This document shows, in pieces, positions 47,246 through 58,640 of a DNA stretch of 64,000 nt. The stretch is taken from NCBI GenBank assembly GCA_025526935.1, contig JAHLKD010000124.1:62001-126000 (forward strand), given 5' to 3'. The translations under genes and the position numbers were made by a program. How positions within the stretch are numbered: position 1 is the first letter of the stretch; each line of letters opens with the position of its first letter. The DNA comes from Cladochytrium replicatum (taxonomy: Eukaryota > Chytridiomycota > Chytridiomycetes > Cladochytriales > Cladochytriaceae). The notes beneath the pieces were generated by a model. That model saw only the letters and a program-made list of their open reading frames with translations. It did no database searches and had not been told where the DNA came from.

Positions 47246-48764
47246 GTGAAGTGCACTGAGATCATTAGTGAACCATTAAATATATGCTTCCTGCCTTGTT
47301 TTTCACCCGGTAGACATTAGGAGAGCCAGTCTAGTCCATACCCACTAACTTTTGGAATATTACGGCAAATAAATTACAGCTTTCTTGGGTCTTCAAAAGT
47401 TGAAAAATAAATGCAATAAACAGCAACACTTGATTGCACTTCTCTTCAGAATGAGCTTTGCGTTTAGATCAAAACCTTAATTATATTGTGGAGGGACATT
47501 CGCCCTCATACATAGGATACATATGATCTACATCTATATTTCACACTCCCACCAGAATGTACCTCAGGGCGGTCAAAAGAGAGAAGAAAAAGTAAAGAAA
47601 TGTAAAGTCATTGACATCCTCATTAAAAACCCTAACACAACTGATTAATTGACAATCAGCAAGGGAAAAGACTAATGTCTTGTTCAATGTTGTTGAAGTT
47701 GCATAACCCAAGATTGTGACGATGATATTTATGCTTCAGTGTTGGTAGAGTTTCTGTGAGGATATGTGCAGTGTTATCTTTTGATGCAATAGCAGTAATT
47801 TGAGTTGTTGTCCCATTATCTTCATCGTGTATGAGTCTCAGGATAGACTCTATCAATCAAGTTCAAATCGAGTAAACTATACCCTTACAAAGCCGAAACC
47901 CTTTAGTGGGTACTGAAGGGTAATATGGATTCTTTCAATGTGTTTGTTTGAACAAGCTGATTGTTCTCTTCACACATTGTGGCCAGCCAGTATGCTACTT
48001 CATCAAGTCGCACATTGCTTCCTTGAAATTCATTGGAACTGTTCTGTATTGCCTGGATGGAATAGGTGTTGATGGAGTCGTAGATTCTTTCTTCAAGTGC
48101 CACGGTAAAGCTGGTTTGCTTTGTTTACGGTTTTGAACATTTGGATTGCCATCAAACGTGCGTTTAGCTTTCTGTCCCCGTTCCCTAAGCATAGGGTTCA
48201 CGTTCAAGAGGAATCAGAGGGTTTCCAGCAGGTGGAACATACAGTTCAATCGGAGGTTGCCTAGGTCTTCTCTGCCGTGGCTCTAGTGGAGGAATCTATT
48301 GTTGATTGGGCTGATCATCAGAGGGTGCAATTGGTGCCATTGGAGCAGTATACTCCAAGTGATAGTTAACTATACCTCTCCTGCGTCCTGCTGAAGAGGC
48401 TTGAGATAGCAATTTGATGGCATGAAATTGTCGTCGCTATCCAATTCACACGCTGGCGTGTCTCTTCCCATACTGTAGAACCCTGCGAAATGGATATTCC
48501 ATCGTTAGCATTTCAAGAAGATCTGGTTTCTTATTTTCGTCGAGATCCGACAAACACTCCCTCGTGAAACTTAACGTGCTTGTATCCCCCTATTTGGTTT
48601 GCTCTAAAGTTTAGAACAACCTTGATCATAAGATCATCTCCAACATAGCCTAGGAAAGTACCAAGTTCCGAGTGGTATTCCGTTTTCCGCTGCAACCTTT
48701 CAGCTTTGGGTATGTAGATAGATACCAATGTTCTGAAGGTGTGGATAGATGCCATATCCACAAT
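46783..48764. repeat. Left arm of a large inverted repeat
   Basis: Every base x here pairs with base 110783-x at 62019-64000, with no indel across 1,982 bp. Five reading-frame pairs on the two arms give exactly this sum, and the only difference I noticed is His versus Leu in one Copia frame (near 48578/62205). The arm covers the 3' end of NBP35, its downstream region and part of a Copia relic. The inner edge is exact at 48764/62019; the outer edge is not reached because the window ends. Confidence 0.95.
47246..47655 (-). mobile_element. Probable 3' LTR region of a Copia relic, next to the NBP35 3' end
   Basis: Read on the - strand, a purine-rich tract (TGGTGGGAG) is followed at about 47545 by TGTGAAATATAG, a plausible polypurine tract and LTR start (TG). 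The far end of the LTR was not resolved and may overlap the NBP35 3' flank. No matching 5' LTR was found near 49830. Confidence 0.4.
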
Positions 48765-49835
48765 CTTGCGAAAGTAAGCAACAAAAGGTATACTTTTAGT
48801 TCGTTTATGAACTACCCTGTTTTTGACTGTCGCGGCATAGAGGATCGAAAACTTTCTGGATTGGATGTTGCGAGGTAGTCCAGATTGTAGCAGCATTGCT
48901 TCTGATAACTCCTTGATTGAACAAACATTTTGCTCTGCTAATCCATTCAGTTCCCTTCACATGTGCTGGTGAGGGTCGAAGTGCAATAGATGACGTCACC
49001 TGCATTGAATGAGCGTTCAGAACTTTGTCAACACTGCAAGCAAGGTCCGCTTATTGTGATCCGCAAACCTAGGTGGTGGTTCCCCTGTTGGGCCAGTAGC
49101 CAAGTGACTGAAGATCCGGACCCCCCTTCTGTAACTTGGCAATAACAATCTCCAACAACGTCGTTGCGCGCTGTCATTTTCAACTTTGCCTGAACAGAGT
49201 CAGGAACCAAGTTAGCAAAAGTTTGAATCAATCAAGCTTTGCTTATCTCTATGCATAATAGTGTCGAAATGTTGTTGCCAGAGCTGGCCTTCCATCGGCA
49301 TTTGAGTACTGCCCGCAAATATAGCTTGGATTCCATGCACTTGTTAATATGCATGATTGAGCGATTTGACAAGATCGTAGTAGGCTGGAAAGCCCTCCTT
49401 AATGATTGATTTTGCAAATTGATTGTTCAAGTTGTCTACTCTCCAAGTTGTCATGTCGTCGTTGTATTGTTGTTGGGCCCAACCATTTTCTGTTAAAGTA
49501 TTCCACTGCCGCTTGGTCTGCTCCTGGTGCTGGAGCTGGTGGTGGAACTGGGACCTGTGGTAGTGGTCTTGTGATGAGCTGTGATTCTGTGATCGCATTC
49601 TGATATAGGAGTCGAGCGCATCCTTTCAATTCGGCAGAAGCCTTGACATCCTTAAAGTAACCTCGAATTCATGAAGCGAGGCTCTTCTGAAAGGTTTCGG
49701 CTTTGTGGATGTTGATGCCATCGTTGGATTAATACTCAGCTTTGAGAATGATTGTGAAATATTGAACTCAAGATTGTTGTAGTTGTTTTGTCCTTGATGA
49801 CCAGTAAGAGTCTGTCAATAATTGCTATGTGGAAT
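47656..49835 (-). mobile_element. Ty1/Copia retrotransposon relic, internally deleted
   Basis: Segments appear in Copia order on the - strand. A gag-like start lies at about 49720-49230 (MASTSTKPKPFRRASLHEFE). The integrase C-terminal part is at 49005-48531 (KNRVVHKRTKS, SIYIPKAERLQRKTEYHSEL, GTFLGYVGDDL, KFHEGVFVG). A piece from the start of the reverse transcriptase follows at 48207-47903 (NFKEAMCDLMK, YWLATMCEENNQLVQTN), then the RNase H C-terminal end at 47856-47656 (IASKDNTAHILTETLPTLKH). Most of the reverse transcriptase and the integrase catalytic core are missing, and the frames are broken. A TGGTCATCAAGG near 49800 could be a primer-binding site. Confidence 0.72.
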
Positions 49836-51690
49836 TAAGGTTCGGCAAGTCTGGGTTGGGTCCAGGTTTCAGAGGTGACCCGAATTAAACCCTTGTTTTG
49901 GGTCGTGTTTGTCCAGGCACCTGCTGGGTCACTGCGGGTATGAGTGATATACCCAGACCCAAAGTGGTTGAAACTCGTACACGACCCTGACCAGCTGGGT
50001 TTTTGCTGCTCAGGAGAGGAGTGATTGAACATGAGTTAGAAAACGCTTGATATTTACAAGAACACTTTGTGTCTGTATGGATAGTGTGATACTTACAAAC
50101 ACTATTGTAAAGATATATAAAGCTCCACTAAACCATCACAAGTTGATAGGTAGAACAGCCCAAATCAGCTTCTGTATCTGGTTCATATCGTCAGAGTCCC
50201 ATTCACTACAGTTTGGCGGGTCCAGGTCAGGTCCTGGTTAGAGAGACAACCCGATAAAACCTGGAATGTTGGGTCGTGTATGTCCAGGTCACTGTGGGTA
50301 GCAACACCAAACCCAGAGCCGCTGTTATCGAAACCCGCACTCAACCCTGACCCTGTCAATTTTGCGTTCAACTTGAGCTAGAAGAAGGTAAAACAAAATC
50401 TCAATTGTGTCTTCTTGGAAACTGTCCACGTGGACAGAAAGTGCAGCTCTTGAGGTCTGTAGCGGATAAAAAAAGGTTGTTACAAAACCTCGATTGTCAT
50501 CTTGGAAAGTGTCTGCGTGGACAGAAAATACAAATAGCTCCTTCTATCTTTTCTTATGACATCGAGTTTTACGTGAGTCTAAAGCTTGACCCGATAAGTG
50601 TTTTGCTTCTGGACCCAATACTTGACTAACCCAAAAAACTTTCTTGAAAACCCGCCTATCAGATCGGGTACATTTTGTCAATGGACCGGAACCCGACCCG
50701 GAAGACCCGAAAACCCGCTGATCCTTACCATCCACCACTGGTTACGTCCTTTGCCAACCCAGTCCCGATGAACCAATCGATTTGAAAGCATGAAATCCTT
50801 GGCCAACTCTGCCTTCCAAGGTTTCCAATTCACATCAGGGGGCGTTACGGACGACAGATTCTGGATGTATGCCGTCCAGAACTTTAGCCACTAAGAAGGA
50901 TATATATCCACTAATGCTCTGAACATGCGATATATATAGTGGCAGACGTACTTAGGAAGTTGTTAGGGCCTGCTGCGATTCGGGTCCCTCTCTGGTTCAT
51001 TCCATCTCTTCAAGATCTTTTGTCATTTTCATTTGAGGACCAGTTTTGATGTTCGCTTGGAACTTGACAAGGCATTCCTCTGTAAATGTCCTACTTGTGT
51101 CCCTGCACCTGTAAAAGTCCAGGAATGTTGTTTCCTTCTGAAAAGAAGAACTTTTCAAGCACTCCATACAATAGGCATTTGCTGCTGCTATATGAACTCC
51201 GTTCATCCGCTGCATGTACCGTGAATTTCATTTGCCTATGTTGCGACAGTTGCGGTATATCTAAAATTCTAACGCACTCCATGTGTCATGTGACAAGTGA
51301 CCAGGTTGCAACATTGCCACACCTACTGCAAGCCTCCACTCAACATTCAAAGAACAAAACCATCAACATACAGCCGTAAACTTCCACCCACGCCACTGTC
51401 TGTTCACCTGTATCATGTAGCTTCATTCAGGGCTTGACAAACTAGCTTGCTGTGAGAGTTGTGTCATTCGATCAACCCTGGAAGAACAAATCTTGGGCTG
51501 CATTCATCACAATTTGTTTGACAGTTGCTAATGAAGTGCTCCGAGTTGTAGCTGTGGCTGCTTGCTTTGAATTTTCAATACCAAAGTCGTATGTCTGAAG
51601 CAGGACAGGTTAAGAGTCCGTCGATGAGTAAATAGCCAGCATCCCCTTTACTACAGCGTCGCTGTCTATGTGGGTTAGAGATGCCAATAC
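49836..51690. mobile_element. Truncated hAT-family copy A (left end plus accessory-ORF pieces)
   Basis: Starts with TAAGGTTCGGCAAG, like the left terminus of the complete element at 53018, and follows it through about 370 bp (TTTTTGCTGCTCAGGAGAGG, CAAATCAGCTTCTGTATCTG). It is interrupted by a 521 bp nested element (50207-50727). It then continues with decayed - strand pieces of the accessory ORF (50760-51215, AYCMECLKSSSFQKETTFLD) and a further piece at 51418-51690. Relative to the complete element a segment is deleted at about 50955 and about 190 unrelated bp are inserted at 51228-51418. The right terminus is missing. Confidence 0.8.
50207..50727. mobile_element. 521 bp non-autonomous hAT element (MITE-like), nested
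   Basis: The left end (TACAGTTTGGCGGGTCC) and right end (CCCGCTGATCCTTA) match the termini of the 5.8 kb element with a few changes. The flanks are CCATTCAC at 50199-50206 and CCATCCAC at 50728-50735, an 8 bp target duplication with one mismatch. Taking the insert and one duplication out restores the sequence seen uninterrupted at 53366-53390. It contains two palindromic motifs (50423-50436, a perfect 14 bp palindrome TGTCCACGTGGACA, and 50510-50523) but no coding sequence. Confidence 0.85.
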
Positions 51691-52598
51691 AGATAATATT
51701 ATTTTTGGTAGACCTGCCCAAAGACAATTTGCAATGACATTTGTTGATCAAGTTGATGGTACTACTTGGATATACTTAATGCTAATCCTGATTGTAGTGG
51801 AAAACGTATTGGTGCTCAACTGTTAGATGTTAATGAAGAAATAGTGATGATGTTGGAGTTCAACCTCCATTTGAGAATCTATTAAGATCTAGTAAAATAT
51901 CAATTGAACGCAACACTGACGTGAATGACATATTTGATAAATCTTCTAGGAAAGTCATATTTTCTGAACACAAACAAGATAATTCTGTTATTGGCACAGA
52001 AAAATTAAACATGCAGTTTTATCATCTTTACATGGAGTTGTTGGTAGTCATAGAGGTAGAGAAGCAACCTCCAAAAAGATATCTAGCAGATATTGGTGGC
52101 CTAATCTTTGGAAGGATGTTGAAAAGTGGTGTAGTGCATGTGAGAGATGTCAAAAACAATCAAACTGTAAAGCCAATGAACAAAGATATGCTACACTTAA
52201 TTGAAACAGTCAATGCTATTGTCTATTGTGATGCATCTCGTTATCACGGTTCAACTAAAGCAGTTATTGGCAGGGTTTGTGGTATGTGTGGTTATCTTGA
52301 TGCAGACCCTGTCAAGAAAATTACTCATCAGGCAGGTCTTACATTCTTACAACGATAGATAACTACTTATGGTCCACCTAGGCATAGATTTCTTTTTGAC
52401 CTAGGTCCAGAATTCAATAATCAACCTGTTAAAGATTACTTAGATTCTATTGGTATCTTATATGCTTTTACTTCAGTTTCAAATCCTCGTGCTAATTTAA
52501 TTGAATGTCGTTGGTCACTAATTCGTAAAAGAATTTCCAAATGGTGGACTGAAGCTGAAGGCAAGTTTTAGCATCGATATCTCGGAATGGGTTTATTG

Positions 52599-52688
52599 TC
52601 ACTGACTACGAAGGATATACTACTGACTACGAAGGATATACTACTGACTACGAAGGATATACTACTGACTACGAAGGATATACTACTG
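52599..52688 (+). repeat. 21 bp tandem repeat, about 4.3 copies
   Basis: Unit ACTGACTACGAAGGATATACT repeated head to tail within the Gypsy relic; it encodes a DYEGYTT-type heptapeptide repeat in one frame. Confidence 0.92.
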
Positions 52689-53009
52689 AAGCAGCAGATA
52701 ATGTTAATTCCAGTCGTGAGAAATCTGCTTTATGCTATAATGAAATGAAACGTCTTTGTAAAATTCCTTTATCAGTAGGAGATCTTGTTCTTTTATGGGA
52801 TTCTGCATTAGAAAAACAACGGTCATGCAAATTAGCAGATACTTTTAGAGGACCGTATGTAATCTTGAGACTTGGAGACAAAGGAGTTGCGTGGCTTGCA
52901 GAATTAGATGGTTCTCCTTTGGCAAATCCAATCTCTTTGACTTGTTTAGTGTTTTTCAAACAGTGTGCAGATTCTCTTGATAATTTCATTGGCATTGTTC
53001 GTGATATCA

Positions 53010-53017
53010 CTCATAAG
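53010..53017. other. Left target-site duplication of the hAT element
   Basis: CTCATAAG, identical to 58840-58847 on the other side of the element. It fits the nTnnnnAn preference described for Ac-like hAT transposons. Confidence 0.93.
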
Positions 53018-53431
53018 TAAGGTTCGGCGGGTCCGGGTTGGGTCCGGGTTTCAGTGGTGACCCGCACCAAACCCTTTGGGTCGGGTCGTGTTTGTCTGGG
53101 GACCCACCGGGTCACTGATGGGTACAAAGGGAATACCCGGACCCAAAGTGGTTGAAACCCGTACCTGACCCTGACCCGCCTGGTTTTTGCTGCCCAGGAG
53201 AGGATTGATTGAATTTTGAGTTAGACCACGGATATTTACATGAACACTTTGTGTCTGTGTGGACAGTGTGTATTTTAGAAACACTATCGTAAAAAGAAAC
53301 AAAACTCCAATCACAAGTTGATAGGTGGAACAGCCCAAATCAGCTTCTGTATCTGGTTCATATCGTCAGAGTCCCATCCACCACTGGTTACGTCCTTCGC
53401 CAACCCAGTCCTGATGAACCGATCAATGTCG

Positions 53432-54979
53432 TCATTTGAAAGCATGAAATCCTTGGCTAAACCTGTCTTCCAAAGGTTTCCAATCCACCTCAGGGAGCGT
53501 TATGGACGAAAGATGCCCGATGTATGCCGTCCAGAACCTTAGCCACTCAGAAGGATAAGCATCCACTAATGCCCTGAACATGCGATAGATAGTGGCAGAC
53601 GTACTTAGCGAATTATTGTGCCGTATCCAGTTTCCGAGCAAAATGTGCACCCTGAGAAGAGTAAGGCTGCTCCGAGCACTGCTACTTGAAGTTGATATTC
53701 GGCTTGAGCGGTCGTATGATTCAACAAATATGGGCCGTAAAAACTCATTTCGGGAGAGGACTTCGTAGTTTACATTGACGTACTTGATTGATGGTGGAAG
53801 AGACGGCAATTTAAGGTCATAAATAACCTCATTGATCTTATGCATCTGGAAGCAGATACCCTGGATGTCCTCTTTCACCAAAAGGATAGCCGTACGACAG
53901 TGCTGCTGCAGGCTAAGCAATGCAAGGGAACTCGTTGGAGAACTGGTTTGATGTACCTTCAGAATTCTACCAATCCCCTTGATAGCCGACGATATGCTTA
54001 TTAGGCCGCCTGTTGATGTTGGCGCAGCAGGTGCTGCAGCTTCTGAATGACCAGCCTGTCATTTCAGAGCAGCAAGCTCTCCCTCCAGGGCGGTCACACG
54101 TGATTTCCATTGTGAAATCTCCTGGGAAGTTGCCTGCTTCTCCCTTTCCATTGCAGCGGTGATCTCCCTGAATCTTGCTAGCTCTTTGTGCTCGCTGTGC
54201 TGAATCAATGCACCCGCCCTGCCCAATTCATCAATGAGAGCCTTCTCTCGCACTTCTGCTGCGATGCAGGTCCTTCTCTCGTTCATTGCAGTCTCTTCAA
54301 GATCTTTTGTCATGTTCAACAGTCGTTCTGACTGTTTGAGGACCTGTTTTGTCCTTTCACGGTCCTCATCTGCTCGTTTGATGGTCGCTTGGAACTCGTC
54401 AACCTTTGCAGTGACAGGCATTCCTCTGTAAATGCCGTACTTGTGTCCCTGCCGCCTGTAAAAGTCCAGAAATGTTGTTTCCTTCTGAAAGGAAGAGCTT
54501 TTCAAGCACTCCATACGATAGGCGTTTGCTGCTGTTATGAACTCCGTTTGTCCACTGCATTCATCGCGAATTTTGTTCAGGGCTTGACGAACTAGCTTGC
54601 TGTCAGAGTTAAGTCGGTCGATCAACCCTTGAAGAACAAATCTTGGGCCGCATTCATCACGATTTGTTTGACAGTTGCTGATGAAGTCCTCCGAGTCGTA
54701 GCTGTGGCCGCTTGCTTTGAATTTTCGATACCAAAGTCGTATGTCTGAAGCAGGACAGAGTCCGTCGATGAGCAAATAGTCAGCATCCCCTTTAGTACCA
54801 CGTCGCGCCGGTTTCTTTGAAGGAGCTGTCGATTTGACATCAAGGCCAACTTCTGCTTCTTCCACTTCAGAACCCGATGCCAGAGATGTTTCAGGTGCAG
54901 TCACAGGTTCTGCACTTGATTCTCTTTCAGATGATGGTCTGGATTGTTTTAACGCTCGCTTCTTTGTAGTTCGAGGCAT
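53432..54979 (-). CDS. Accessory ORF of the hAT element: coiled-coil protein of unknown function
   Basis: The ATG at 54979 gives 306 codons to a TGA at 54061-54059. The same frame then continues open to 53432, so a single TGA splits a 515-codon frame. The N-terminus is basic, Ser/Glu-rich (MPRTTKKRALKQSRPSSERE). A compact region follows (YLLIDGLCPASDIRLWYRKF, GPRFVLQGLIDRLNSDSKLV, ECLKSSSFQKETTFLDFYRR), then about 90 residues of predicted coiled coil (LLNMTKDLEETAMNERRTC to VTALEGELAALK). After the TGA come KINEVIYDLKLPSLPPS, FVESYDRSSRIS and a Trp-containing end. A 1 bp insertion at about 53475, seen against copy A, ends the frame early. No known domain recognised. It could aid transposition, bind the palindromic repeats, or be cargo. 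Confidence 0.65.
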
Positions 54980-55109
54980 GGTGTTTGTACTGTTTGTCGT
55001 CGGAAGATACTGGCCCGGTGTTCTTAGCCGGAATGTTACAGGAATGTATGCTATAATACTTCCCTGACACTATAGTTTTCTACCCGATCTGAAAATAATA
55101 ATAAGCTAG

Positions 55110-55745
55110 GGAAGAAACTGGCTAGTAACATTGATAGAGAGGATTCTGTCCGGGTGGACAGAATCTTATTGCTAGTAAAATTGATAGAGAGGTTAGCTGT
55201 ACTTGATAGAGATCACTGAAGTACCGTCAATGAGTTGAGAAAGTGTCTGGGTGGACAGAATCTTATTGCTAGTAACATTGATAGAGAGGTTAGCTGTACC
55301 TGATAGAAATTACTGAAGTACCGTCAATGAGTTGAGAAAGTGTCCGGGTGGACAGAAATCTGGGAGACTGAGTGTCACTGTGTCTGTCTGGGTAGAATAG
55401 GATTCTGTCCCCCCGGACACTTTCTCAACTCATTGACGGTACTTCAGTGATCTCTATCCAATACAACTAACCTCTCTATCAATGTTACTAGCAATAGGAT
55501 TCTGTCCACCCGGACACTTTCTCAACTCATTGACGGTACTTAAGTGATCTCTATCAATTACAGCTAACCTCTCTAATAATGTTACTAGCAATAAGATTCT
55601 GTCCACCCAGACACTTTCTCAACTCATTGACGGTACTTCACTGATACTTCACTGATCTCGATCAAGTACAACCAACCTCTCTACAAATACTACTCACAAT
55701 AGGATTCTGTCCAGGCGGTCGCTTTCTCAACTCCTGGACGGTACT
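55110..55745. repeat. Back-to-back arrays of a ~97 bp unit with a palindromic core
   Basis: Cores at 55147, 55244 and 55341 run in one orientation, then 55406, 55503, 55600 and 55708 in the other. Spacing within each array is 97 bp (108 for the last step), so the whole is also a large imperfect inverted repeat centred near 55380. The core is TGTCC-N4-GGACA; the first is extended to perfect 10 bp arms (GATTCTGTCC/GGACAGAATC). The rest of the unit contains CTCAACTCATTGACGGTACT and AACCTCTCTATCAATGTTAC. It lies between the 5' end of the accessory ORF and the 3' end of the transposase. Confidence 0.92.
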
Positions 55746-58212
55746 TCAACAGATGAACAGTCTAAACAACCATTTATATTTAAAAGTGGGTTATCATCAG
55801 TTGCTTCCAACTCTAATACCACATCAAAATCCTTGCCAAAATTATGCACCTTTACAAAATCCTCACTAACATCACTTTTTGAATCTAGGGAATCATTTTT
55901 GAACGGTTCTTCAGCACTCAATTGATGCAACCAGTCATGACGGCACATCAACGCATTTATTGTTCTTGGAGCAAGGCTGTTGCGAGTTGCAGGTACCAAA
56001 TCAACCCTGGCTGAAAACTTTCGTTCGACTGGAGCGCTTGTTGCTGGTATTCCTAAATAGTCCATTGCCATCTGGCTTAGGGCTGGAAAGTTCACACTTC
56101 CAACAGTCTTCCACCAGTCCATAATATTGATTGGCTTCCCATCAGAATCAATACCGCGAGTACCTGATCGCCAAGATAGCGATCCAGCTCATCTTTTTCC
56201 TCAGGAATCTCTTCTTGCCAGATGAAAATGGATCTAATGCCTCTCAAGCGTTCAGCGTCCGTTTTTTTCTGTCTATCACCGGAAGCTCCGCTCGAATCGT
56301 GTCGACGTTCTGGCGTGTTTCCAAAAAAATCGGCACCACTATTCTTGATTTTCCGTGACTTATACGATTCCTCCCAGACTTTCCGCACTAGGGTGACCTG
56401 ATCCCTTCCTACATCTTTCTCCCAAGCCTTTGAAAATCGATAATATTGATCCTTAAAACGAGGATCGAGTACCGTAGCAACTGCTAAACACGGGCTCTTA
56501 GCGATTGAGTAATATATTCTCAGCTTATCTAGTGCATTTCGAAATGCTTTGGTGAAAGTTTCATCCAATTCTGCCTCCTCTAGGTCCTCCAGTTGATCGA
56601 TAAGATCGTTGTAAAATGGAATAACAAGCGGAAGTGTTGGATATCTAGACCCCTCAATTGCCTTTGATATAACCTCGAAAACACTCAAACCATCCCAGAT
56701 CTTCTGTAGGACCTCCCATTGCTTTGGATTTATTGACCAATCTTTCAAAGAATCTTCAATCCAGCATATTTTGTCCATTGCCTCTCGTATCTGTAAGGCT
56801 CGTTTGACCATATAGAACGTGCTATTCCAGCGAGTTGTCACATCGATAATTGGTAATAGAGGAACCAGTTTCACAAATCGGCACGAATCAATAAATGAGC
56901 TTCGTCGTTTTGGGGAAGACCGGATTCCTCTGACTAGCCGTCGAAGAAGGTTTAGGACATTAACGCCGGAGTTATCGTCATTTGTGACTGTGTCCCCTGC
57001 GGGCGCGAATGTATCAATAAAATCCTTGGCTGCAAGATTGATAATGTGTGCCATACACCGCATGTGTTGAGTTTCTGCAGACCACGCAATATCCCTATCT
57101 TCCAAGAGCGTCTCCAGCTAAGCACTCATGGTAAAGTTGTTTGAACCGTTGTCGGTTGTAATGCACAATAAGCGTTCACCCGATAGCATGCCAAATTCAT
57201 CCAGACACTTGACAAGCTGACTAGCCATGGCGACGCCTTCATGCTTTCCAACCATCGGAATCATCTGCAGCAGCAAGTCCTGCGGCTCCCATTCTTTTGT
57301 GATGAAGTAGGCAGTAATTCCAAGAAAAGAAATCTGGTTCTTCGATGTCCAACAGTCAGCTGTTATTGATACTTTTGAAGGCAAACCAACAATCAGACCT
57401 TTAACGAGCTCCTTCTGCCTATCGTAAAGATCCATCTCCTTTTGCTTCACTGCTTTTGCCGTCTTTGGTGTATAGTTTGGCTGAAAAGTCTTCAGCATGC
57501 TGACAAAGAACTCGTTCTCCACAACAGTAAAAGCCTGATTGTCTGCAGCAATCCAGTCCAAAATCGACCGCCACGCTACGTCTGGATTGAACACAAAGTT
57601 TTGCTCCTTCTCCTGCGAGCCAAAATTCAATGTCTGTTGTCCCTTGGGGACGATGTCCAACAGTCCAAGCGACCTGGCAATACTTCCATGGTGGTTTTTC
57701 AGATGCCGGAGGAAGTTTTTTGTTGATCCCGTCTTATTGACCTTCTGGCTCCACTTGCATTTCGCAACCAAACATGTTCTCAGACCATTATCAACCTTAT
57801 AGTAATCCTTCGCTATGCCGCCTCGACTACCTCTACAGTCCGACATGCTATCAACATCTGCGTCTGATGAAAGCATTGATGGTTGAACTGATCCAGCTGC
57901 AGGCTCCTGTCGCACTGAAGAGTCAGCAAAACTAATGTCGGCAGGAAGCTCTGGTGCATGCTGAGTAGCCAGGCCCAACTCGCTGGAGTCATTGGAAGAA
58001 GATGTGGAGCTCGGCTCCCGAGCGCTGTTGTTGCCACCGTGTCCTGATACACGTCTGCGTTTGTCCTGCATGCTGTTCCCCTCGCTGGACGCCTCTGAAA
58101 TTTGGGGGGCTGGCAGACTTTGCTTCCGTGTGTCAAGCGGATGACTGTCCACCAGTCTTTGGCTTGCGTCGGACGCTGCCTTACGCTTTGGTTTAACAAA
58201 GGCAGCGTCCAT
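55727..58212 (-). pseudogene. hAT transposase (BED finger, DDE core, hAT dimerisation domain), with one stop and one frameshift
   Basis: Starts MDAAFVKPKRKAASDASQRL at 58212. A BED-type zinc finger (CLVAKCKWSQKV then FLRHLKNHH) is near residues 145-180. The RNase H-like core carries SITADCWTS with the first Asp (about residue 283) and CITTDNGSNNFT with the second (about residue 355). The acidic end of the core and the dimerisation domain follow in WWKTVGSVNFPALSQMAMDY and PATSAPVERKFSA (Glu). A TAG at 57120-57118 interrupts just after NNFTMSA, and a 1 bp deletion near 56135, judged against the copy at 59940, shifts the frame before the dimerisation domain. Without these it would be about 830 aa, normal for the family. 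Confidence 0.92.
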
Positions 58213-58244
58213 TTTTGCTGTGGTGCGGCTGGAACGTTACCGAC

Positions 58245-58640
58245 TCTAAGTGTCCAGGTGCACAGAAAGCACAGCTCTCGAGGTCTGTCGTGGTAGAAAT
58301 TGTTTGTTACAGAACTTCTGTTGTGACTTCTTGGCCGGGTGGACAGAATCGTATTGCTAGTAACATTGATAGAGGTTAGTTGTACTGGGTAGAGATAACT
58401 GAAGTACGTCAATGAGTTGAGAAAGTGTCCGGGTGGACAGAATTTTATTGCTAGTAACATTGATAGAGAGGTTAGTTGTATTGGGTAGAGATAACAGAAG
58501 TACGTCAATGAGTTGAGAAAGTGTCCGGGTGGACAGAAAATACATGCCTCGATGTCTGTTGTGATGCAAAATTGTTTGATACATACAAAACTTATATTGC
58601 GTCTTCTTGGAAAGTGTCCGCGTGGACAGAAAGAGCAATA
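58245..58640. repeat. Second array of the palindromic ~97 bp unit
   Basis: Cores at 58251, 58331, 58426, 58522 and 58615, all in one orientation, between the transposase start and the right terminus of the complete element. Some units are shortened. They probably lie in the transposase promoter/subterminal region. Confidence 0.88.

Larger units (their letters stand above)
51691..53017 (+). mobile_element. Ty3/Gypsy retrotransposon relic (integrase part)
   Basis: AT-rich, unlike neighbouring genes. The zinc-binding domain is readable across frames at 52040-52190 (KDVEKWCSACERCQKQSN). The catalytic core remains as ITTYGPPRHRFLFDLGPEFN then NQPVKDYLDSIGILYAFTSV and SNPRANLIE (52355-52510). The C-terminal chromodomain-like/GPY part is FRGPYVILRLGDKGVAWLAE (52840-52905). 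Frameshifts and stops break it. The frame at 52745-53017 runs in phase straight into 58848-59042 once the hAT insertion is removed. A 21 bp tandem repeat lies at 52599-52688. Confidence 0.75.

Noticed and set aside
52600-52690. CRISPR-like or spacer-repeat array
   Set aside because: Units are contiguous without spacers, and the host is a eukaryote; it is a tandem repeat in a retroelement.
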